From Dehalococcoidia bacterium UBA7891 (GTDB taxonomy: Bacteria > Chloroflexota > Dehalococcoidia > Lucifugimonadales > UBA826), in the NCBI GenBank assembly GCA_002500485.1, contig DLRJ01000040.1, positions 35,268-50,502 on the forward strand: a DNA stretch of 15,235 bases. The letters are read 5' to 3'. The notes beneath the pieces are model-generated. The model saw only the letters and a program-made list of their open reading frames with translations, ran no database searches and had not been told where the DNA came from. Shown piece after piece: positions 1-7,729 of the stretch (positions are counted from its first letter, which is position 1; the number at the start of each line of letters is the position of its first letter). The position numbers and the translations under genes are program-made.

Positions 1-2
1 AG

Positions 3-86
3 ATCACTGTTGGATTAGAGTTGATTGTATTCGCTGCAGCAATACTGCTGTTGGATCCGCAAATGCTCAAAGCAGGTTCTCAATAA
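3..86 (+). CDS. C-terminal fragment of a membrane protein
   Basis: An open frame runs in from the left edge and stops at TAA 84-86. The 27 visible residues are mostly hydrophobic (ITVGLELIVFAAAILLLD, then a short polar tail), as in the last transmembrane helix of a transporter such as an MFS carrier or a permease. The family cannot be told from so little. It points toward the tmRNA gene on the opposite strand, whose 3' end lies 24 bases away. Calling it coding is an inference from the helix-like composition and the clean stop. Confidence 0.5.
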   Translation: MTVGLELIVFAAAILLLDPQMLKAGSQ

Positions 87-110
87 ATTTGATGAAGGCA
101 ATTGCGTCCA

Positions 111-459
111 TGGTGGAGACGGGGGAGGGTCGAACTCCCCGTCCAGAAGACACCCCGACCGAGATATACTACAGGTTTAGCCGGACATTAAATTCGACTG
201 CTCAAGCCCTGACCGGCTAGCGCTTGAAACAGACTAGCCGATAGTCTTTAGCCAGATATATCGGCATCTAACTGACTGCACCCCGTCTATTGTCGCCCTT
301 TCACTACCTTCGGGGATCGGACGTGAAGGACGTAGCCACTTAAGCGGCTAGTGCTAGCTGTTTGTTGCCAGTTACTTTTTTGCCATCTTTTTAACGAGGG
401 TGAAGGCGCCCCGACCTGCAATCTCGCGGTGACATCCCCTGTCGAATCCGCGCGTCCCC
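111..459 (-). ncRNA. ssrA: tmRNA (transfer-messenger RNA)
   Basis: One-piece tmRNA of 349 nt that rescues stalled ribosomes by acting as an alanyl-tRNA mimic and then as an mRNA for a degradation tag. On the minus strand the 5' end reads GGGGACGCGCGGATTCGACA, the hallmark tmRNA start. It pairs as a 7-bp acceptor stem with CGTCTCC, followed by discriminator A and an encoded CCA (111-113). A T-arm with GTTCGACCC in a 5-bp GC stem is visible near 121-140. The internal tag frame ends ALAA-stop at 340-369. The 3' end faces the membrane-protein fragment, and the hydroxypyruvate isomerase gene diverges on the other side. A reading frame on this strand (287-481) is a by-product of the RNA gene. Confidence 0.95.
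340..369 (-). other. tmRNA proteolysis-tag reading frame
   Basis: Within the tmRNA, minus strand, the codons GGC AAC AAA CAG CTA GCA CTA GCC GCT TAA encode GNKQLALAA and a stop. The bases AGTAACT just before the GGC resemble the stretch that precedes the resume codon in other tmRNAs, so I place the resume codon at GGC 367-369. The hydrophobic -ALAA end is the classical signal read by ClpXP-type proteases. The start of the tag is inferred; the end is clear. Confidence 0.75.
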
Positions 460-601
460 ATGTGGTAGCAAATTCTATCATGATTGGGTTCCTCGGATAC
501 TTTGTTTGGAGTTATTATGATTGAATAGGACGCGATGTTTAACTTGGAAAGTAGATATACAATCTAGACATCCCAATATGCAAACTTTAAATCAAATAAA
601 T

Positions 602-607
602 AAGGAG
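602..607 (+). promoter_or_regulatory. Ribosome binding site of the hyi-family gene
   Basis: AAGGAG lies 5 bases before ATG 613. It is the clearest Shine-Dalgarno sequence in the window and fixes the start of the isomerase gene. Confidence 0.85.
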
Positions 608-612
608 AAGAA

Positions 613-1392
613 ATGCCAAATTTTGCAGCTAATCTCAGCATGATGTTCAACGAGGTAGATTTTATTGATAGGTTTAGAGTTGCCTCTGAGTCTGGATTTA
701 ACGCAGTGGAATATCTATTCCCATATGAGTATCCCAAGGAACAATTGGTGACTCTTTTAGGGGAAAATAATTTGGTCCAAGTCTTGCATAATTTGCCAGC
801 TGGTGATTGGAATGCGGGAGAAAGAGGGATTGCTTGCTACCCTGATAGGGTGAACGAATTCCAAGAAGGTGTTGGGTTAGCTGCGGAATATGCCTCGGCT
901 TTAAATTGCCCTCAGGTGAATTGTTTAGCTGGAATAAAACCAGAATCAGTGTCGAACCAAGAAGCTCAAGCTACTTTGGTCGCCAACCTCAGGTATGCGG
1001 CGCCTATTTTCAAAGAAGCCGGTGTGAAGCTTATTGTGGAAAGCATAAACACTTTGGATATGCCTGGCTTTTTTCTCAATCGAACGGACCAGGCCTCTTC
1101 ATTAATTAACGAGGTTGCCTCTGACAATTTATATTTGCAGCACGATATTTACCATATGCAAATTATGGAAGGAGATTTGGCAAGAACGATAGAGTCAAAT
1201 ATTGACCTGATAAGCCATATGCAATTGGCGGATAATCCTGGCCGGCACGAACCTGGAACTGGGGAAATAAATTACAAATATTTATTTGAATTTATAGATG
1301 CCCTTGGATACCAAGGATGGATAGGATGCGAATATATTCCTGCAGGTACTACTGTTGGCGGTCTAGGTTGGATAACTTCCTACCTGAAATAA
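613..1392 (+). CDS. hyi: Hydroxypyruvate isomerase-family sugar isomerase
   Basis: A 259-residue protein, the usual length for Hyi. It has the AP-endonuclease-2-like TIM barrel of enzymes that interconvert hydroxypyruvate and tartronate semialdehyde, or the related 2-dehydrotetronate (OtnI). Family marks are FAANLSMMF at 4-12, FPYEYP at 36-41, LPAGDWNAGERG at 61-72 and HMQLADNPGRHEPGTGEINY at 202-221. Likely metal ligands and catalytic acids are Glu143 (VESIN), Asp178/His181 (HDIYH), Gln204 and Glu240 (GCEY). No signal peptide, so cytoplasmic. It is first in a plus-strand run with a ThDP enzyme 70 bases downstream, which suggests joint work on C3 hydroxy-keto acids. The family is clear; the exact substrate is not. 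Confidence 0.9.
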   Translation: MPNFAANLSMMFNEVDFIDRFRVASESGFNAVEYLFPYEYPKEQLVTLLGENNLVQVLHNLPAGDWNAGERGIACYPDRVNEFQEGVGLAAEYASALNCPQVNCLAGIKPESVSNQEAQATLVANLRYAAPIFKEAGVKLIVESINTLDMPGFFLNRTDQASSLINEVASDNLYLQHDIYHMQIMEGDLARTIESNIDLISHMQLADNPGRHEPGTGEINYKYLFEFIDALGYQGWIGCEYIPAGTTVGGLGWITSYLK

Positions 1393-1462
1393 GGGACTTT
1401 AGATACCGAATAGAACTACCAATGCTATACTTTTGTAACAAGCACTCCAGGGGCAATGAATA

Positions 1463-3838
1463 GTGGCAAGTGATATGGATTCAGTTAAAAGTGAACCCCA
1501 ACTTTCAATAGAGCTTTTGGAGTCGGTGCAGGACCGTGTGCTTTGGTTGGCAATGCAATTGGTTCACCATGCTAACAACATTAGAAAAAACCCTGATGGG
1601 GCAAAAGTCGGCGGGCATCAAGCCTCCAGCGCATCAATAGTTACATTGATGACCTCTCTGTACTTTGACCACATGAATAATCAGGACAGAATTGCTGTAA
1701 AACCCCACGGATCTCCAGTTTTTCATGCAATTCAGTACCTTTTAGGGAACCTTGATTCATCATATCTCACTGAATTGAGAGCCTATCACGGTCTTCAGGC
1801 ATACCCTAGTAGAACCAAAGATCCAGATCTAGTTGATTTTTCAACAGGTTCGGTAGGCCTAGGGCCGGTAGCTCCAAATTTTGCCTCGATAGTACGCTCT
1901 TACAACAATTCCCATAAGCATGGAGATAACCCTAAAGGAAGATACATATCGATAGTTGGAGATGCTGAATTAGATGAAGGTTCTGTTTGGGAGGCAATAG
2001 CCGAACCCGCTATGCAGGATGCTTCAGATATTTTGTGGGTTGTTGATTTAAATCGGCAAAGTCTAGATAGAGTTATCCCTGGCATAAGAGTTGGCGCATG
2101 GAAAGATATGTTTGTGGCTAATGGGTGGCATGTAGTGGAGGCTAAATACGGAGCTCTGCTGGAGGAGGCTTTTCAGCTACCAAATGGCGAAATGCTGCGG
2201 GAAGCAATAGATAGCATGAGTAATCAGGTCTATCAGCGTCTTTTGAGAGTAAATTCAGAAGAACTGCGGGCATGGTTGCCTTCTTATACCGCCTATCCAG
2301 AAGAAATGAAGAAATTCATATCTGGCTGGAATGATGAAGAACTAAACCGCCTTTTCCATAACTTGGGAGGTCACGACTTCTCGACCCTTAGGAAGGCTTT
2401 CCAAGAGACAGATAAAACTAAGGAGCCAAGTGTAGTATTTGCCTATACGTTGAAAGGATACAGGTTGCCATCTGTCGGGGATCCTCAGAATCATTCGGTT
2501 ACATTGTCAGCTTCTCAAATGGAAGAGCTCAGAGAAAATTTAGATATCGAACCAGCCAATATATGGGGCGGGTTTGATAGTGAATCTGAAGAATCTCACT
2601 TTCTCATGTCTACGTCGGAAAAACTGCGAAGACTTGATGTGGTAACCCCTCCCCCCAAAGAAGACATTCCTTCGGATTTTGGCAGGAGGTATTCTGGATA
2701 TATGTCGACACAACAAATTTTTGGGTTAGTGCTAACTGATATGTCTAGAAGTTTGGGAGACTTATCTAGAAGAATAGTTACAGTGAGCCCTGATGTAGCA
2801 AGTTCCACGAATTTAGGCGGTTGGATAAATAGAGTCGGTATCTGGAAGCTTAATGAAACTGAGACTCTTCCAGAAGAGGGTATTGTAAGAGCTTTAAAAT
2901 GGGAAGAATCCAAGGATGGACAACATATTGAATTGGGTATCTCTGAGAATAATTTGTTCATGATGCTAGGCCAGTTAGGGCTTTCCAATGAAATGAATGG
3001 GGAAATGTTATTTCCTATAGGGACTCTCTACGATCCATTTATAAGGAGAGGGTTGGATGCATTTGTGTATAGCGTTTACTCAGGTGCTAAGTTCATTGTT
3101 GTAGGGACACCGTCCGGTTTGAGTTTGGCCCCTGAAGGTGGTGCACATCAATCTATGATGACTGCATCTATTGGGGTTGAAATGCCCCAGTTGGATGCAT
3201 ATGAACCTTGCTTTGGTCAAGAGCTGGAGTGGATCATGTTATCTGCCTTAAATCAGATAAGGAAAAGAGGACAGTCAACTTATTTGAGACTCACAAGCAA
3301 ACGAGTCGATCAAAATTTATTGCAACTTCCATCGGATACTTCGGAAATTGACTCGTTGAGATTGCAGGTTTTGAAAGGAGCTTATTGTTTGAGAGACCGG
3401 ACGACGGATTCCTTTTCAAAAGGGAATGGAGATCGCATAACAATCCTAAGTGTTGGAGCCATGATTCCGGAGGCATGTGAGGCTAGTGACATTCTGCTTG
3501 AGGAAGGCGTCTTAGCTAATGTCATTAATGTGACCGGCCCCGGCCCTTTGTATCGACATTATAGAGATTTAGTAAAGGAATCTATTGGAAAAGGTTATGG
3601 CTTGTCTGAAGGTTTGGCAACGTTGTTTCCAGGTCATATAGATGGCGCACCGATTTTGACTTTGGCAGATGCGCATCCACATTCCCTTTCCTGGATTGGG
3701 GGAGCCCTCGGTAGCAGAACAGTGTCGTTAGGTGTTGATGATTGGGGGCAGTCTGGTAGTAGAGAAGATCTTTACCAAGAATATGGAATTGATGTCGAAA
3801 CAATCGTAAATGCTGCCTTATCTACTTTAGAACTTTGA
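1463..3838 (+). CDS. Homodimeric pyruvate dehydrogenase E1 / transketolase-like ThDP enzyme
   Basis: A 791-residue thiamine-diphosphate enzyme with the AceE/transketolase layout: N-terminal PP domain, Pyr domain, C-terminal domain. Visible marks are GGHQASSAS (50-58), HGSP (82-85), STGSVGLG (127-134) and the ThDP/Mg motif GDAELDEG (166-173) followed about 25 residues later by DLNRQSLD (195-202). HIELGISENN near 486 holds the likely cofactor-activating Glu, and EGGAHQS lies near 560-566. The end (LGVDDWGQSGSREDLYQEYGID) is E1-like. It is shorter than AceE (roughly 880 residues), and no E2 or E3 gene lies nearby, so the true acceptor and substrate are open: pyruvate, another 2-oxoacid, or a ketol donor such as hydroxypyruvate. 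The start is GTG 1463, placed 8 bases after AGGGGC; ATG 1475 is an alternative. Cytoplasmic. Confidence 0.85.
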   Translation: MASDMDSVKSEPQLSIELLESVQDRVLWLAMQLVHHANNIRKNPDGAKVGGHQASSASIVTLMTSLYFDHMNNQDRIAVKPHGSPVFHAIQYLLGNLDSSYLTELRAYHGLQAYPSRTKDPDLVDFSTGSVGLGPVAPNFASIVRSYNNSHKHGDNPKGRYISIVGDAELDEGSVWEAIAEPAMQDASDILWVVDLNRQSLDRVIPGIRVGAWKDMFVANGWHVVEAKYGALLEEAFQLPNGEMLREAIDSMSNQVYQRLLRVNSEELRAWLPSYTAYPEEMKKFISGWNDEELNRLFHNLGGHDFSTLRKAFQETDKTKEPSVVFAYTLKGYRLPSVGDPQNHSVTLSASQMEELRENLDIEPANIWGGFDSESEESHFLMSTSEKLRRLDVVTPPPKEDIPSDFGRRYSGYMSTQQIFGLVLTDMSRSLGDLSRRIVTVSPDVASSTNLGGWINRVGIWKLNETETLPEEGIVRALKWEESKDGQHIELGISENNLFMMLGQLGLSNEMNGEMLFPIGTLYDPFIRRGLDAFVYSVYSGAKFIVVGTPSGLSLAPEGGAHQSMMTASIGVEMPQLDAYEPCFGQELEWIMLSALNQIRKRGQSTYLRLTSKRVDQNLLQLPSDTSEIDSLRLQVLKGAYCLRDRTTDSFSKGNGDRITILSVGAMIPEACEASDILLEEGVLANVINVTGPGPLYRHYRDLVKESIGKGYGLSEGLATLFPGHIDGAPILTLADAHPHSLSWIGGALGSRTVSLGVDDWGQSGSREDLYQEYGIDVETIVNAALSTLEL

Positions 3839-3886
3839 TTTGCACGCTGTGCTAGAATTTGGCACTATTCTGAGAGAATTCCATTT

Positions 3887-3890
3887 GGAG
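3887..3890 (+). promoter_or_regulatory. Ribosome binding site deciding the start of the dehydroquinase-like gene
   Basis: GGAG at 3887-3890 is followed by three in-frame candidate starts: TTG 3896, ATG 3899 and ATG 3902. The 8-base spacing favours ATG 3899. Confidence 0.55.
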
Positions 3891-3898
3891 AAATATTG

Positions 3899-4327
3899 AT
3901 GATGAAAATATTAGTTGTTCATGGTGCGGGGATTAATATGCGGGGTAAGTCACAGGTGGAAATTTTCGGAAGTGACACAATGGAAGACTATAGTAACCAA
4001 ATTAAAGAATATGCTAAACAACTGGATGTAACCGTTGATATTTACCACTCAAATATCGAGGGGGAAGTCATAAATAAGTTTTACCAGGCTCATGAGGATG
4101 GCTACGATGCAGCTATTATTAACCCGGCCGGTTATTCATCGGGCCATCCAGCATTGGCAGCTGCTATAACTCAAGTAGAGTATCCAACAATCGAAGTCCA
4201 TATTTCCAATCCCTCGGCAAGAGGTAATGCTTCCCAGATAGCACCTTCCTGCAAAGGTGTTATCACTGGATTTGGATTATTTGGATACTATATAGCCTTG
4301 AAAGCGATCAAAAACATCGCTGGGTAA
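3899..4327 (+). CDS. Type II 3-dehydroquinate dehydratase-fold protein with an altered active site
   Basis: About 142 residues, matching the length and order of AroQ-type dehydroquinases, which dehydrate 3-dehydroquinate in the shikimate pathway. The fold is recognisable from ILVVHGAGINMRG, EIFGSDTMEDY, SNIEGEVINKFYQA, INPAGYSSGHPAL, the strand IEVHISNPSARG, and GVITGFGLFGYYIALKA. By M. tuberculosis AroQ numbering the Asn75, Glu99, His101 and Arg108 equivalents are kept. The NGPN Asn (now Gly), Arg19 (Ser), catalytic Tyr24 (Phe in EIFG), His81 (Ser) and Arg112 (Ser) are lost. Automated annotation would probably say aroQ, but ordinary dehydroquinase activity is doubtful. It follows the ThDP gene by about 60 bases on the same strand. 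Start choice rests on GGAG at 3887-3890. Confidence 0.8.
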   Translation: MMKILVVHGAGINMRGKSQVEIFGSDTMEDYSNQIKEYAKQLDVTVDIYHSNIEGEVINKFYQAHEDGYDAAIINPAGYSSGHPALAAAITQVEYPTIEVHISNPSARGNASQIAPSCKGVITGFGLFGYYIALKAIKNIAG

Positions 4328-4352
4328 TGTTAAAGGGGTAGATCTACAAAAA

Positions 4353-5045
4353 ATGAGATTTTCAATACCAATTGCGGTACCGGCCTCAGTATTAATATTG
4401 ATGGCATTGTTTCTTATATATGTTTCTTGCGAAAGTAGTCAGGAAAGCGAAACTAGTCAGGAAAGTTCTGAAGTGAAACCGTATGCTAACCCACCTGCCA
4501 TGACTATAGATACTACTAAAGACTTTTTTGCCGTGTTTGAAATGGAAGATGGTGGGCGATTCACCATAGATCTATATGAAAAACTCGCACCTAATACGGT
4601 TAATAATTTTGTATTTCTTGCAAACGAAAATTACTATAATGGTACGACCTTCCATAGAGTGATCGATGGCTTTATGGCACAGGGGGGCGATCCTTCCGGT
4701 AGTGGTAGTGGTAGCCCTGGTTATTACTTTGAGAACGAATTACATGTAGATGCCAGGCATGATTCTGCAGGAGTTTTGTCTATGGCTAATAAAGGGCTAG
4801 TGGACGGGAAAGGGACCAATGGTAGCCAGTTTTTTATAACTTTTTCAGCAACTGAATTCCTAGATGGATTTGACGCGAATGACCAACCTAAGGATTGTGC
4901 CTCAGATTCCTGTCATTCAGTGTTTGGCAAGGTGTTGACTGGGATGGATGTTGTGACCGGGATATCTAAACGGGATCCTAGTTCTGCCACCGAACCTGGC
5001 GATGCTATTAAAACTGTGACGATAACGACGAGAGAATCTAACTAG
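4353..5045 (+). CDS. Exported cyclophilin-type peptidyl-prolyl isomerase (probable lipoprotein)
   Basis: A 230-residue protein with an N-terminal hydrophobic helix ending in a loose lipobox (YVSC, Cys26), a Ser/Glu-rich linker (27-47) with a repeated SQES unit, and a cyclophilin domain from about 57. Core motifs are present: FHRVIDGFMAQGG at 100-112 with the catalytic Arg102, and GSQFFIT at 157-163. It should catalyse prolyl cis-trans isomerisation outside the cytoplasmic membrane. An insert before the VFGKV strand carries Cys182 and Cys187. It starts 25 bases after the dehydroquinase-like gene, with AAAGGGG at 4331-4337 as a distant possible ribosome site. Its stop codon shares the palindrome CTAG (5042-5045) with the stop of the convergent VWA-like gene. 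Confidence 0.92.
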   Translation: MRFSIPIAVPASVLILMALFLIYVSCESSQESETSQESSEVKPYANPPAMTIDTTKDFFAVFEMEDGGRFTIDLYEKLAPNTVNNFVFLANENYYNGTTFHRVIDGFMAQGGDPSGSGSGSPGYYFENELHVDARHDSAGVLSMANKGLVDGKGTNGSQFFITFSATEFLDGFDANDQPKDCASDSCHSVFGKVLTGMDVVTGISKRDPSSATEPGDAIKTVTITTRESN

Positions 5046-7180
5046 GAACTATGATCGGGGTAAGTTCTCTCTTTTGTGAATCGGAATAATTTACCTGTTG
5101 CTCCAATCCAAGTGCCATCTACAACGTATGCTGACCCAACCAAAGGGTGATTGTTTACCCTAATTGTATGTGCAGCACTTGTTGCGGTTATCAAAAGAGA
5201 GCCCTTTCCGAATACGAAATCGGTTCCAACAAACTCAGCCATTCCAGTTTCCGAACCGCTGACTATGTGTCGGGCAAAAATTGACCTTATTAATCTTCTT
5301 TTTTGTAAACGGTCGAAATTTAACACTGAGGTTCCCGACTCATCACTAACGAACCCATACGGCTTTGGCAGAGAATTTCGATAAATAGCTATTATTATTA
5401 ATATAATAGCTACAATTGCCACAGGAATGATGATTCCTAATGGGGTTTTGGTTTTTGAAGGGTTTGTGCTTGGGAGAGGGGCATTTGATTCAGGCTGATA
5501 GGGCACATTGGAATATGGTTGTGCAGCTGAATGGGGAATCACCCTTGATTCCAAAATCAAATTTTCTGTTGCCCGTGAATAATTCCTATTGGCATAGTTT
5601 AAATCCACATTAAATATAGCTGAAGTTTGGCCAGGTTTATCTGGAGAGAAAATCACATCATACATCCAAGCTTTACCCTCGGAATCAGGTGATCTGGGAT
5701 TGATTTTCAAAGTTCCATCAAATTGCAAATCGTTAAGTATTTGGGTATTGATGTCAGCTGGTAAAACAGCGTGAGGAGAATCTTTAATCCTTGTGTATAG
5801 AGTGGCTACTGTGTATTCCTCGCCAATGAATAAATTAGTGGTGTAAAGTGGCTCGATCTCGATTGTGGGGAATACTTGGGCTTGAAAGATAAAATCTCGA
5901 GTCAGATTGTATTTAACATTGGGCCAGCTTAAATGGACTGACACCGAATATGTTCCCTCTTCAAGAGGTTGGGGAATTTTGGCTGAGTAATACCCGTCAC
6001 CGGATTTTAGATCACCATCAACCCCCTCATCTTTCAGTGTATAGGTTATGGATGTGTTATCCGGGGTGGCAACATCAGCACTAATAACCGCATCTTTGTC
6101 CATTATCGATATCGATTGAGCCTCTGTTATGAAAGCAGAAATAGTAGCTGCCTCATCTATGGGTACGACTTCGGGCATCTGAAAATTCAGGCTATATTTA
6201 TTGGATGCTAAGTACCATGATGATACAAGGCCGCTTATTCCTGTTACATCGACGTTCCAATTTCCGGGGGCAGGTTCATTGATTATCCATATCACAGCAT
6301 TGGGTGTTTCTAATACAGAAGAGGAAGACCTGTCACCCGTGGAAGCTTCGAGTCCATCAGGATTTTTAAGCCTAAATGAACCGGCATTACTTTCCCTGAA
6401 AAATAAAGCCATTACGTATTCCGTACCAGGTAAAATTTCTATATCTGAGATAAGTAGGTTGCTGAAAGTCAATTTCTTTTCTCCAGAAGAAATCAATTTC
6501 CCTCGGTTATCAGTGGTTAATAAGTAGTCTGTAAATAATTTCAATCCTCGGATATCCGCTAATTGGAATATGTTCCCCTCAGTAGCAGTTGCAAGATTGG
6601 TAGACACTTCTAAATTGGATGTTGGAATTCCTGATAACGCGAAGGTAGATATATGCCAGCCCCTTTCATAAAAAAGATCTGATAAAGGGTCCAACCTATG
6701 TCCGACATAATCTTTATGGTCTGGATATTCGTTAGTACTGATGAGATATATTCCAGACCCAGGAGGGGCACCTTCTATATCTAACAAACCATAAGATTCA
6801 CCAAGCGTCTGATCTACTGCTACGCCCAACGAGGAGTTATCTTCGGAATTTGAAATGATGTCCTGCACTTTTCCTGTGAACTCTTCGAAATCGGTTTCCC
6901 CAGCCCTATAAGGGCCAATGTAATTGTCGGGTGAGTCCATTGTCATTAGATAGAAGTCATCCCCTTGTCTTATTGTCGACATGGTTCCAATTATTGAATC
7001 CACCATTTCCATATGGGTTTTTTTAGAAACCACAGAATTCGAGTCTATCCCGAGAATGATTATCCGATGGTCTGACTGACCATTTTGATCAGCGGATATT
7101 TGTATTAAGCTGTGGGAGGAGGTGAACACAAAGATAATAAGACCGATACAGCTCAGGAGGATCTTATTTGTTGTACTCAT
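5042..7180 (-). CDS. Exported VWA-like, membrane-anchored multidomain protein
   Basis: A 712-residue protein. It has a signal peptide with probable cleavage after ISA (Ala30), then an alpha/beta region resembling a von Willebrand A domain (about 38-220) starting IIILGIDSNSV, with GDDFYLMTMDS at the second strand. Of the metal-binding pattern DxSxS only Asp46 is matched; the two Ser positions are Asn48 and Val50, so metal binding is doubtful. Beta-rich domains follow (about 225-560), one of which (DEGVDGDLKSGDGYYSAKIP) resembles choice-of-anchor or Ig-like repeats. A Pro/Ser-rich linker, one transmembrane helix (about 579-601) and a cytoplasmic tail of about 110 residues end the chain. Most of the protein faces outward. 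Function is unknown. It diverges from the small lipoprotein gene, and a homologous start appears at 15113. Confidence 0.8.
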   Translation of the reverse strand: MSTTNKILLSCIGLIIFVFTSSHSLIQISADQNGQSDHRIIILGIDSNSVVSKKTHMEMVDSIIGTMSTIRQGDDFYLMTMDSPDNYIGPYRAGETDFEEFTGKVQDIISNSEDNSSLGVAVDQTLGESYGLLDIEGAPPGSGIYLISTNEYPDHKDYVGHRLDPLSDLFYERGWHISTFALSGIPTSNLEVSTNLATATEGNIFQLADIRGLKLFTDYLLTTDNRGKLISSGEKKLTFSNLLISDIEILPGTEYVMALFFRESNAGSFRLKNPDGLEASTGDRSSSSVLETPNAVIWIINEPAPGNWNVDVTGISGLVSSWYLASNKYSLNFQMPEVVPIDEAATISAFITEAQSISIMDKDAVISADVATPDNTSITYTLKDEGVDGDLKSGDGYYSAKIPQPLEEGTYSVSVHLSWPNVKYNLTRDFIFQAQVFPTIEIEPLYTTNLFIGEEYTVATLYTRIKDSPHAVLPADINTQILNDLQFDGTLKINPRSPDSEGKAWMYDVIFSPDKPGQTSAIFNVDLNYANRNYSRATENLILESRVIPHSAAQPYSNVPYQPESNAPLPSTNPSKTKTPLGIIIPVAIVAIILIIIAIYRNSLPKPYGFVSDESGTSVLNFDRLQKRRLIRSIFARHIVSGSETGMAEFVGTDFVFGKGSLLITATSAAHTIRVNNHPLVGSAYVVDGTWIGATGKLFRFTKERTYPDHSS

Positions 7181-7278
7181 AAACCACTTTTAACTTATAC
7201 GCTTTTGAGGGCCTTTTTTACAGGCAGCGATTTTTGGATTTGTATAAAAATTATGTTCTAACTTTATAGTAATTTATG

Positions 7279-7309
7279 TTAGATTGAACCCGTTGCAAGT
7301 TCAATCTAA
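7279..7309. repeat. Perfect 11-bp inverted repeat between divergent genes
   Basis: TTAGATTGAAC (7279-7289) and GTTCAATCTAA (7299-7309) are exact reverse complements separated by 9 bases, so the arm centres are 20 bases apart. It lies in the 192-base gap between the divergent VWA-like and lipoprotein genes. The arm spacing of about two helical turns suits a dimeric repressor operator. No T-run follows, so an intrinsic terminator is unlikely. The rest of the gap (7181-7278 and 7310-7372) is AT-rich with no clear promoter pair that I could defend. Confidence 0.6.
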
Positions 7310-7372
7310 TTTAGGAACTATTTTTGCCGAACCTGTGTGAATGTTTACAAGTGATGCGGGTGTAATAAATAT

Positions 7373-7729
7373 ATGGATCGTGGGATGTGTAAACCGTTTT
7401 TCTTTAATGTGCATCTAATGTGCGTTCTTTTGGTGATAGGGAATTTATCCTGTGGTGGAGATCGCATTGGTATAAGTGATGTCTCACATGTGGAAGTGTC
7501 TGGTTTGATTATTGATTTCGAGGCCGGCTCACTCACGGATATAGATCACCTCACCATAGAGACTGAGGTAGGGCAAATCTATCAACTAAATGTTGGTAGA
7601 AATTTGGGAGAATTCACACCATCCCATATACGACAACATATGGTTCACGGGGAATTGGTGGAAATATCATATTTTCGGCGTGATGGTGAGTACTGGTTAA
7701 GAAATATACGAGATTTCACTTTTCGTTGA
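7373..7729 (+). CDS. Small lipoprotein of unknown function (copy A)
   Basis: A 118-residue protein with a hydrophobic N-terminus ending NLSC (Cys27), a probable lipidation site, and an all-beta looking body of about 75 residues. The conserved stretch HIRQHM (85-90) to Asp114 matches the lipoprotein at 14691-15011 at 11 of 30 positions, including QHM, GE and a G-x-Y. I do not recognise a named family. ATG 7373 gives the longest frame; ATG 7385, preceded by GTGGG, would give a more typical signal peptide (MCKPFFF). It runs into the convergent beta-sandwich gene with a 14-base overlap of the coding ends, an arrangement also seen in the second cassette. Confidence 0.75.
   Translation: MDRGMCKPFFFNVHLMCVLLVIGNLSCGGDRIGISDVSHVEVSGLIIDFEAGSLTDIDHLTIETEVGQIYQLNVGRNLGEFTPSHIRQHMVHGELVEISYFRRDGEYWLRNIRDFTFR

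Noticed and set aside
472..477. TAGAAT on the minus strand upstream of tmRNA as a promoter -10
   Set aside because: Distance to the RNA is suitable but I find no matching -35, so it does not meet the standard for a feature.
287..481. A minus-strand reading frame of 64 codons
   Set aside because: It lies within the tmRNA gene and its upstream flank, in a different frame from the tag; the RNA structure explains the sequence.
2596..2988. A 130-codon minus-strand frame inside the ThDP enzyme gene
   Set aside because: It is antisense to a well conserved coding region with clear domain motifs; no ribosome site or recognisable protein.
4699..4716. GGTAGT triplet repeat
   Set aside because: It encodes the GSGSGS loop that is normal in cyclophilins next to the active site; not an independent repeat element.
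6201..6527. A 108-codon plus-strand frame inside the VWA-like gene
   Set aside because: It is antisense to a continuous 712-residue protein and has no start signal or family resemblance.
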